Below are positions 6,353 through 12,940 of a DNA stretch of 14,837 nucleotides, piece after piece; the stretch's first letter is position 1; every line of letters starts with the position of its first letter. This stretch comes from Calditrichota bacterium (GTDB lineage Bacteria > Zixibacteria > MSB-5A5 > GN15 > FEB-12), in the NCBI GenBank assembly GCA_008501655.1, contig QQUK01000098.1, forward strand, positions 1-14,837, read 5' to 3'. The notes beneath the pieces were generated by a model. It was not told the origin of the DNA. It saw only the letters and a program-made list of their open reading frames with translations, and made no database searches. A program made the translations under genes and the position numbers.

Positions 6353-8557
6353 TTATTCAATCTCAAGTTCTTCTGGTTCAAGAAGTTTTCCAACGAATAA
6401 GCTTGAATTTTTCACAAAGAAAACAACCGGCAAATCACCTACTAATGAATCAAGACGATTTACATATTCCATTTCTTTCCCTTTTTCTGGAATTGCCAAT
6501 CCCAGGAAAACAGCGTCAGCTGTTGCACTTCGAGTTTGTATCAAATCACTTATGTTTTGGTCTTTCGATTTAATAAAGACATCGCATTCAGCATCAATGC
6601 GAATATCTCTGAGCATAGTTTCAAGGTATCTTTTAGTATTTTCCTGAGCGAATTCATTTGAAGATGCACAGAGAATCTTTAACTCAGCTCCACGCCATTC
6701 CGGATTTCGAATGAGTAAATATGCTAATAAAAGCATTAAATCCCCGTTTTGCTTTAAGCCGCCCCACCAAACATGAATTTCTCTTTTTGTTTTTCGAACC
6801 GGAAAAATATGTTGGGGATTAATTTTACCAACTACGACTGATTTTTTAATTTTTTCCAACCTTTGCGTCGTAATGAGAAAATCAACCATCATTTTTGGAT
6901 CTTTAGGCCAACCTAAAATAATAGTATTACTGGCAAATCCAGCAATACCGTTAGCTTGTGAGACATCAGCTATGCCATCAATTATATTATCAACAATATC
7001 TATTTCCGGAAAAACATTTAAGTCTTCATCGGTTAACAACTCTTGAATCTTATTCAGCCTTTCATCAATATTTATCTCATTTTCTAATAAATCTCCTACG
7101 ATAAGTTCGCATACAGTGACAACACCTCTGTTTTGACTGAACCATGTTGAAAATTTAATAAGATCGAGTTTACGTTTTGCATCATCTACAAAAACTAATA
7201 TGTGAGGTCTCCAGTTTCGAGCACTTAAACTGCGACGAGATAAACGAATTAAAATCCATCGGAGAGCAGCTTCATAAACACCTCGCCTCGCATCTCCCCA
7301 AACAGCAAGTTGTTCTCTTCGTGCAAATAGCAGCCAAATTACAATTTCAATACTAATTGCAACAATGCTTGCTAAAGGGCTTATCAAGAACATAACCCAT
7401 ATACATGCAATACCACAGGCGATGTTAAAATACCAAGGGATTGTAAACTTAGGTCGCCAGGAAGGATCACCGCTGAGGGACTCAAGTCCTGCAGCAATAT
7501 TTATCGTTCCATAAACAGTGAGAAAAAACATTGTTACCACGGTGGCAACTGTATTTAGATTACCAAGATAAATCGCCCCGAGAGCTATTAGAACAGATAT
7601 TCCTAACGTTGTTCGTTCACCCCATATACTATCCATGAATGATTTTAGTCTGAGATTTGATATCTGATCTTTAGTAACAGCTTGTAATGTTCTCGGTGCC
7701 CCAAGTACAGAACCAACAGCGGAGGAGAGTATTGCTCCCCAAAGACCAGGGAGGACTAAAAATAATCCTAATGGCGCTATCGTTAACCATATGAGCGGAT
7801 TTGTCCGTAACTCTTCTGGTTCTGCACCTTGAGTCAATAACCATGGAACTATCATATATATGATTAATCCTGTAATACAAGCTGCGATAGCTCCAAGAGG
7901 AATTGCTTTACTTGGATTTTTTAAATCTCCTGATAAACTTAAACCTGCTGTTACTCCTGTAACTGCCGGAAAGAAGACCGCAAATCCAAACCAAAAATCA
8001 GGATATTCTAGTGAATCTAAAAGCGGGAGACTTATTGTACGGGTAGTGAAAAGAGCACCGTACGTTAGAGCACCAATAGAGATTGCTACTAAGATCAATA
8101 AAGGAAGTTGTGATTTTAAAGCAAATTTTGTTCCATAGAATGAAATCCCGGCTACTACTAATATAATAACCAGGCATGTCAGGTCTAGAGGTACATCCGC
8201 CCAGATGATTCTAATCGATTCAGCAAGACCATAAGCATATAATGTAACAGAAACTGCCTGCGCAACAAATAAAGGGATACCGATAGCAGCTCCTATACCT
8301 AAACCGAGACTTCTTGATATAATAAAATATGCTCCCCCTCCGCCAACTTTCATATTGGTAGCCATTGATGAAAACGATAAAGTTGTTATGAGGGTAATAG
8401 TATTTGCAAGAATTACAATTATCCAGGTATTTACGAGGGATAAATGTCCGACAACCCACCCGAAACGCAAATACATAATAACACCAAGTATTGTTAGGAT
8501 TGTCGGTGTATAAACTCCTAAAAAAGCACCAAGTGTACGTTTGTTTTGAGATTCCAT
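6353..8557 (-). CDS. SLC12-like cation-chloride cotransporter
   Basis: This 734-residue protein is an APC-superfamily transporter closest in motifs to eukaryotic NKCC/KCC proteins. It has about twelve membrane segments in residues 12-412. Diagnostic stretches are GVIMYLRFGWVVG in TM1 (25-37), GGAYFIISRSLG after TM2 (74-85), FFPAVTGVTAGLSLSGDLKNP in TM6 and its exit (195-215), and SLSGDPSWRPKF (360-371), the counterpart of the SGxPxWRP signature. The soluble C-terminal part (about 413-734) includes HVWWGGLKQNGDLMLLLAYLL (595-615), matching the WW..DGG..LLLPYLL-type strand of the SLC12 tail, and ends with a DLPVVFFVKNSS segment. It probably moves chloride with Na+ and/or K+ across the inner membrane; the ion set cannot be read from sequence. 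The ATG follows AGGGA and lies 12 bp after the mscS stop, so the two genes form an operon. Confidence 0.85.
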   Translation of the reverse strand: MESQNKRTLGAFLGVYTPTILTILGVIMYLRFGWVVGHLSLVNTWIIVILANTITLITTLSFSSMATNMKVGGGGAYFIISRSLGLGIGAAIGIPLFVAQAVSVTLYAYGLAESIRIIWADVPLDLTCLVIILVVAGISFYGTKFALKSQLPLLILVAISIGALTYGALFTTRTISLPLLDSLEYPDFWFGFAVFFPAVTGVTAGLSLSGDLKNPSKAIPLGAIAACITGLIIYMIVPWLLTQGAEPEELRTNPLIWLTIAPLGLFLVLPGLWGAILSSAVGSVLGAPRTLQAVTKDQISNLRLKSFMDSIWGERTTLGISVLIALGAIYLGNLNTVATVVTMFFLTVYGTINIAAGLESLSGDPSWRPKFTIPWYFNIACGIACIWVMFLISPLASIVAISIEIVIWLLFARREQLAVWGDARRGVYEAALRWILIRLSRRSLSARNWRPHILVFVDDAKRKLDLIKFSTWFSQNRGVVTVCELIVGDLLENEINIDERLNKIQELLTDEDLNVFPEIDIVDNIIDGIADVSQANGIAGFASNTIILGWPKDPKMMVDFLITTQRLEKIKKSVVVGKINPQHIFPVRKTKREIHVWWGGLKQNGDLMLLLAYLLIRNPEWRGAELKILCASSNEFAQENTKRYLETMLRDIRIDAECDVFIKSKDQNISDLIQTRSATADAVFLGLAIPEKGKEMEYVNRLDSLVGDLPVVFFVKNSSLFVGKLLEPEELEIE

Positions 8558-8569
8558 TACATCCCTGAA

Positions 8570-9532
8570 TTATTCATCAATATTTCGATTTGAAACTTCA
8601 ACTTTATGAGGGTTCGGGAACGCTCGTGCCCCCGGTTTTCCTTCACGAATATTATCATAGCGTCTGTTCGTTGGGTATGCAAAATCGATATCATCTCTTT
8701 CAGCAAATGCATCCAGTATATCTTCCCAGATTGCCTGTTCCGTACCTCTTCTTTGACGAGGTTTGCAAAGATACCTGATCGTTAGCATAACACCGCAATC
8801 CTTTACAGATGTATAAACAGTAGGTGTTAAAGTTGAATAAAATACCATCATCTGAGCTGAAGCTTCCTTAACCCGTCTCCCGGCTTTTTCTGTGAGATGT
8901 TCGGCATGCTTATTTCCAATTTGAGATAAAATTGTTTTACCTTCTTTCCAATTACTTTCAAAAGTAACAAGTACAGGAATCTCGTTCCAAATGTACTTGA
9001 ATCCCTTACTGTAGTTAGCAAGCATTTCGGTGAACACCTTCCCGTTCGGAATACGGATAACTCTTCCGGTAGACTGATCAGCATCAACCCAATTTCCAAT
9101 CTCCATTAAAGTAAACTGAAATATTCTTAAATCAATTACATCCCCTCTGTTATTACCTATTTCAATACGATCACCAACTGTAAACGGGCGTCTCCATACT
9201 ATAAATACCCAAGCGGCCAAGTTAACCAGGGGATCTTTTAAAGCAATTGCTATACCAGCAGATAGTAAGCCTAAATAAGTAACGACTGACTGAAACCCTG
9301 AAAACCAAACCCTGCCCAGCGTAATCAGCCATATTATCACTATAATGTATGTAGTGGTTTTTCGCCAATTGTATCTTGTGCGAACATCTTCTGTTTTACT
9401 ATTGACAATTCTCAGTGCTATTAATTTGAGAATGAAAAGGACTGTAATAAAAAGTACAGAGATGAGGATCTTGTTTATAGTATCAGGTTCTAATGATAAC
9501 AACTCGGATAACTGTTGCGAAAATTTATCCAT
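8570..9532 (-). CDS. MscS-family mechanosensitive ion channel
   Basis: This 320-residue channel is close to the length of E. coli MscS (286). It has three membrane segments: about 20-43, 59-78 and a glycine/alanine-rich pore helix at 83-113 (LGLLSAGIAIALKDPLVNL). The beta domain follows with PFTVGDRIEIGNNRGDVIDL (116-135), the strongest family signature, then IPNGKVF (161-167) and an alpha/beta C-terminal domain. It is expected to release small solutes when membrane tension rises after hypo-osmotic shock. The ATG follows AAAAGGAC. It is the first gene of a minus-strand operon with the SLC12-like transporter, suggesting that tension-gated release and ion-coupled uptake are expressed together. 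A basic, Asn-rich tail of about 25 residues after YPTNRRYDN is not part of the core fold. Confidence 0.92.
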   Translation of the reverse strand: MDKFSQQLSELLSLEPDTINKILISVLFITVLFILKLIALRIVNSKTEDVRTRYNWRKTTTYIIVIIWLITLGRVWFSGFQSVVTYLGLLSAGIAIALKDPLVNLAAWVFIVWRRPFTVGDRIEIGNNRGDVIDLRIFQFTLMEIGNWVDADQSTGRVIRIPNGKVFTEMLANYSKGFKYIWNEIPVLVTFESNWKEGKTILSQIGNKHAEHLTEKAGRRVKEASAQMMVFYSTLTPTVYTSVKDCGVMLTIRYLCKPRQRRGTEQAIWEDILDAFAERDDIDFAYPTNRRYDNIREGKPGARAFPNPHKVEVSNRNIDE

Positions 9533-9586
9533 ATAATTGTCCTTTTGTATATGAAGATTTGATTTGAAAATATATTTACATACTGT

Positions 9587-9615
9587 TGTATAATCAGATG
9601 TGACGTATCAATCAA
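9587..9615 (-). promoter_or_regulatory. Sigma70-like promoter of the mscS-SLC12 operon
   Basis: Read on the minus strand, TTGATT (9615-9610) and TATACA (9592-9587) are separated by exactly 17 bp. The implied transcript start, near 9580, gives an untranslated leader of about 48 nt before the mscS ATG. No other pair of similar quality was seen closer to the gene. Prediction only. Confidence 0.5.
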
Positions 9616-9804
9616 TATTAAAACAATGTGTTGAACCCAATGATAATTAAACATGTTATAACCGGGTAAAAAATAAATTTGATATTTTATGTACATAAGA
9701 TCAAACGACAGAAAATTAGAGACACCATTCTGTAATATTTACATATATCTATATCATCCTAAAATATTTGATTATTATGAAACTGGTTTTGATATCTTTG
9801 AACC

Positions 9805-9833
9805 CGCTAGATAATTGTCACAATAATTTAGCG
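9805..9833. promoter_or_regulatory. 29-nt near-perfect palindrome, putative operator
   Basis: The outer arms are CGCTA (9805-9809) and TAGCG (9829-9833); the inner arms are ATTGT (9814-9818) and ACAAT (9820-9824), centred on C9819. Twelve of fourteen arm positions are complementary. The single-base centre argues for a dimeric protein binding site and against an RNA hairpin. It lies 272 bp from mscS and 434 bp from the aminotransferase start, so the gene it controls is unclear. I could not assign it to a known regulator family. Confidence 0.4.
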
Positions 9834-9931
9834 TAAATAACTAAAGGTAAAATAATAATTTTTTGATAATATTACTACTATTATTATTTTTAAAAATTGA
9901 TATTTTAATAAAAAATCTAACTTTTATTACC

Positions 9932-9960
9932 TTGATTTTGTTATAAAAATTGTGTATCTT
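9932..9960 (+). promoter_or_regulatory. Candidate promoter for the aminotransferase operon
   Basis: TTGATT (9932-9937) and TATCTT (9955-9960) are separated by 17 bp. The downstream element reads TATCTTTC, so the same site also resembles the Bacteroidetes-type pattern with TAnnTTTG near -7 and a TTG about 20 bp upstream. It would give a leader of about 300 nt before the aminotransferase ATG, unusually long, so a closer promoter may have been missed. Confidence 0.35.
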
Positions 9961-10267
9961 TCGCATACATATGACAGCCTTTTAATTTCCATAAATCTTA
10001 CTATCACAATATCCCGAAGTCATTTGTCGTTTGCCAAAGATAGAAGTAATTTAAACCGGCTACATAATATTTTTAAATAAAATATTTTTTATCGTAATTT
10101 AGTGTTACTGATGATACATCGTTGTGTGTAAAACAATTATTGCTTTGTTTTAGGACTTCAGAGTGGAACATAATGATTACTTAATTGTTAGAATCTATAC
10201 CAAGCAGTAATTATATAACCCAGAAAAGATACAAATTTTCAATAAGCAGATATCTAAAAGAGGATTA

Positions 10268-11566
10268 ATGAAATCACAAAGCCTTCTTGAAAGAAGAAAA
10301 CAAATAGTAGCAAATGGTGTTGGTGTTTTTAACACTGCTACGGTAAAACATGCAAAAGGATCAATCATCATTGATGAAGATGATAATGAATTGATTGATT
10401 TTGCCGGTGGTATTGGTGTTGTTAATGCCGGTCACTGTCCTGAACCGGTTGTTCATGCTATTTGTGAACAGGTGAAAAAATATATTCATACAAGTTTTAA
10501 TGTAGTGACTTATGAACCGTATATTGAGTTGTGTGAACAATTATCAGAAATACTCCCACATGGAGATAAGACTAAAGCTATGCTTGTCAGTACTGGTGCT
10601 GAAGCTGTTGAAAATGCGATCAAAATTGCCAGACAGAAAACCAAAAGATCCGGCATCCTGTGTTACACAGGTGCTTTTCATGGCAGGACAATGATGGCGA
10701 TGTCTCTCACGAGCAAGATTAATTATAAGCTTAATTGTGGTCCATTTGCCCCTGAAGTCTACAGATTACCATTTCCGAACTATTATCGTTACAAAGGAAC
10801 CCATAACTATGAGTCCTTTGTGGATTGGGAACTTAAGCGACTATGGGAGAGTTCTCATAATGTTGTCGATCCGAAAAATGTAGCTGCAGTCATCATAGAA
10901 CCTATTCAAGGTGAGGGCGGTTTTAATCCGGTTCCTAAAAGATACCTGGAAGGTTTACGTGCCTTCTGTGATCAACATGGTATTGTATTGATTGTTGATG
11001 AAATCCAAAGCGGTTTCTGCCGTACAGGTCATTGGGCGAGCTGGCAGCATTATGAAGTTCAACCGGATATAAGTACCTATGCAAAATCCATGGGTTCCGG
11101 TATGCCGATAGCTGCAGTTCTGGGTAAAGCGGAAATTATGGATGCAGCTGAACCGGGAACAATTGGAGGTACATATATTGGTAATCCGGTATGTTGTGCC
11201 GCTGCACTGGCGACCATAAAATATATGAAGGAGATAAACCTTAACAAAAGAGCTGTTGAGATTGGTGAAATTGTCATTGACCGATTTGAAAAGTTAAAAG
11301 AGGAGTGTCCGGCAATTGGTGATGTAAGAGGTGTAGGTGCTATGACTGCGATTGAACTTGTTAAAAACAACGATCCGCGACAGCCAGACGGAGAATTATG
11401 TGATAAGATAGTAAAAAGTTGTGCGAAACAGGGTCTCATTCTTTTGAGTGCAGGTACGTTTAAAAACGTTATAAGGATTCTTTCTCCTCTCGTGATCACA
11501 AATGATCAGCTTAACAAGGGGTTGGATATCATGGTAGAACAAATTAAAAAGAATACAGGTAGGTAA
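10268..11566 (+). CDS. Class III PLP-dependent aminotransferase (GABA/omega-amino type)
   Basis: This 432-residue enzyme has the standard length and fold-type I signatures of class III aminotransferases: STGAEAVENA (108-117, cofactor phosphate), GAFHGRT (135-141), EPIQGEGG (211-218), IVDEIQSGFCRTG (242-254, with Asp244 binding the PLP ring nitrogen) and YAKSMGSGMP (271-280, with Lys273 as the likely Schiff-base lysine). These read like 4-aminobutyrate or 5-aminovalerate aminotransferases, which transfer an omega-amino group to 2-oxoglutarate. Acetylornithine, putrescine or diamine aminotransferases have similar cores. The ATG follows AAAGAGGA at 10257-10264. It is the first gene of a four-gene operon, and the nitrilase gene starts one base after its stop. 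With a basic amino acid decarboxylase in the same operon, an amine or omega-amino acid is a reasonable substrate, but this is inferred from context. Confidence 0.88.
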   Translation: MKSQSLLERRKQIVANGVGVFNTATVKHAKGSIIIDEDDNELIDFAGGIGVVNAGHCPEPVVHAICEQVKKYIHTSFNVVTYEPYIELCEQLSEILPHGDKTKAMLVSTGAEAVENAIKIARQKTKRSGILCYTGAFHGRTMMAMSLTSKINYKLNCGPFAPEVYRLPFPNYYRYKGTHNYESFVDWELKRLWESSHNVVDPKNVAAVIIEPIQGEGGFNPVPKRYLEGLRAFCDQHGIVLIVDEIQSGFCRTGHWASWQHYEVQPDISTYAKSMGSGMPIAAVLGKAEIMDAAEPGTIGGTYIGNPVCCAAALATIKYMKEINLNKRAVEIGEIVIDRFEKLKEECPAIGDVRGVGAMTAIELVKNNDPRQPDGELCDKIVKSCAKQGLILLSAGTFKNVIRILSPLVITNDQLNKGLDIMVEQIKKNTGR

Positions 11567-11567
11567 T

Positions 11568-12497
11568 ATGAAACCATTTGCTATAGCAGGAATACAAATG
11601 CGGGTGTCAGCGGTAGCATCTAATGTAGAGATGATGAAGCTGAAACTTGATATTGCAATGAATTTATATCCATGGGTTGATATGGTGATATTCAGTGAAC
11701 TTTGTGGATTTGGACCATTACTTCAGTATGCCCAGGATATACCTGGAACATTCGAGGCTGAGATGCAGGCGCTTGCCAAAAAGCACCGCGTCTGGTTACT
11801 GCCTGGTTCAGTCTTTGAAAAGAAAGAAGGCAAGATTTACAATACGGCATCAGTCATTGACCCGAACGGAGAAATTGTAACGAGATATCGTAAGATGTTT
11901 CCCTTTTATCCTTACGAGGTCGGAGTAACTCCAGGAGATGAATTCTGTGTGTTTGATGTACCCGAAGTTGGTAAGTTTGGTGTGACTATTTGTTATGACA
12001 TGTGGTTCCCTGAAACAATCAGAACCTTGGCCGTCATGGGAGCAGAAGTTATTCTTCATCCTACGATGACCGGAACGATAGACAGAGATATTGAATTGTC
12101 AATTGCCCGTGCAATGGCAACTGTAAATCAATGTTTTCTCTTTGATGTTAACGGTTTGGAAACCGGTGGAAGCGGGCGATCTGTTGTCTGTGGTCCGGAT
12201 GGTCGGGTCCTCCATGAAGCCGGAAGTACTGAAGAGATAATGCCGATAGAAATAGATATAGAACGGGTAAGGCGAAGTAGAGAATTGGGTGTTCTACGAC
12301 TAGGACAGCCTTTGAAAAGTTTCCGGGATCATATTGGAGATTTTAAGATTTATGAAAAAGATGCAGAGCATCCGTATCTTGATTCATTAGGTCCGTTAAT
12401 AAAACCAAGTCGTCTTGATAAACTCTCACAACTTAAAATTCAAGAAGAAAGTATAGTGTTACCATTAAGCCCTCAGGAGTTTAAAGGAAAAAAATAG
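11568..12497 (+). CDS. Carbon-nitrogen hydrolase, nitrilase superfamily
   Basis: This 309-residue enzyme has the complete nitrilase-superfamily catalytic triad: Glu44 in VIFSELCGFG, Lys109 in YRKMFPFYP and the nucleophile Cys142 in GVTICYDMWFPE. The usual alpha-beta-beta-alpha core ends near residue 250. The remaining 55 or so residues (SFRDHIGDFKIY onwards, ending in a Lys-rich tail) form an extension of the kind that often mediates oligomer contacts. Superfamily members hydrolyse amides or N-carbamoyl groups; candidates include N-carbamoylputrescine amidase, omega-amidase or an aliphatic amidase. The triad shows it is an active amidohydrolase but not which substrate it uses. Its position between an aminotransferase and a basic amino acid decarboxylase gene favours a polyamine-related amide. 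GGTAGGT precedes the ATG. Confidence 0.87.
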   Translation: MKPFAIAGIQMRVSAVASNVEMMKLKLDIAMNLYPWVDMVIFSELCGFGPLLQYAQDIPGTFEAEMQALAKKHRVWLLPGSVFEKKEGKIYNTASVIDPNGEIVTRYRKMFPFYPYEVGVTPGDEFCVFDVPEVGKFGVTICYDMWFPETIRTLAVMGAEVILHPTMTGTIDRDIELSIARAMATVNQCFLFDVNGLETGGSGRSVVCGPDGRVLHEAGSTEEIMPIEIDIERVRRSRELGVLRLGQPLKSFRDHIGDFKIYEKDAEHPYLDSLGPLIKPSRLDKLSQLKIQEESIVLPLSPQEFKGKK

Positions 12498-12529
12498 AAC
12501 GTTAATTTCAAAAGAAAAGGTACCTACTT

Positions 12530-12937
12530 ATGGGATCTACATCATCAAAAACAGGTAAACAGAAGAAGAAGCTTGTAAATTATGTGAATTGGTTCGAAAT
12601 ACCTGCCTTAGATATGGAGCGTGCTGTTTCATTTTATAATCATATATATGATATAAAAATGAAAACTATGGATATGAATGGATATTCTATGGCATTCTTT
12701 CCAGCTGATAAAGGTGTAGGAGGAGCTGTTGTCACCGGAGACGGTTGTACTCCAAGTGAAGTTGGTACACTTGTATATCTAAATGGCGGAAAAGACCTCT
12801 CGAAGGTTCTGGATAGAGTCGGAGAAGCTGGAGGAAGAGTTGTTATGAACAAAACACTTATCAGTGAAGATATAGGATTTTTTGCCGTCTTTATCGATAC
12901 AGAAGGAAATAAACTCGCACTACATTCCAAGGATTAA
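12530..12937 (+). CDS. VOC (glyoxalase/bleomycin-resistance fold) family protein
   Basis: This 135-residue protein has a paired beta-alpha-beta-beta-beta VOC layout. The first module begins NYVNWFEIPALDMERAVSFYNHIY (17-40), the classic opening with the FY of helix 1. The second begins with the VGTLVYLNGGKDLSKVLDRV strand-helix and ends FFAVFIDTEGNKLALHS (117-133). A Lys-rich N-terminal stretch (TGKQKKK) precedes the fold. It most resembles the VNWFEIPV-type VOC proteins of unknown function; I could not identify a full set of metal ligands, so the reaction is unknown. AAAAGG lies upstream of the ATG. It sits 32 bp after the nitrilase gene and its stop is 3 bp before the decarboxylase start, so it belongs to the operon. 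It may act on a reactive aldehyde or keto product of the neighbouring enzymes, a guess from context. Confidence 0.82.
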   Translation: MGSTSSKTGKQKKKLVNYVNWFEIPALDMERAVSFYNHIYDIKMKTMDMNGYSMAFFPADKGVGGAVVTGDGCTPSEVGTLVYLNGGKDLSKVLDRVGEAGGRVVMNKTLISEDIGFFAVFIDTEGNKLALHSKD

Positions 12938-12940
12938 ATT

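Larger units (their letters stand above)
9533..10267. other. Long AT-rich divergent intergenic region
   Basis: No convincing gene was found in these 735 bp; the frames that exist are short, unconserved in appearance and lack ribosome binding sites. The region holds the minus-strand mscS promoter, a 29-nt palindrome (9805-9833), a plus-strand promoter candidate (9932-9960) and two AT-only inverted repeats. The first repeat is AAAATAATAAT (9849-9859) with ATTATTATTTT (9880-9890). The second is AATATTTT (10066-10073) with AAAATATT (10079-10086), followed by four T. The second lies in the predicted leader of the aminotransferase operon and could be a weak attenuator, but pure A/T stems arise easily by chance in such sequence. 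Confidence 0.5.

Noticed and set aside
9490..9696. 68-codon minus-strand frame across the mscS start
   Set aside because: It overlaps the mscS start and its promoter, and the translation is dominated by Ile/Tyr/Asn as expected from AT-rich noncoding sequence.
9849..9890. A/T-only 11-bp inverted repeat as an intrinsic terminator
   Set aside because: The stem contains no G or C, the loop is 20 nt, and such repeats are common by chance in this composition.
11077..11499. 140-codon minus-strand open frame inside the aminotransferase gene
   Set aside because: It is a shadow of a gene with complete class III motifs, with no ribosome binding site or recognisable domain.
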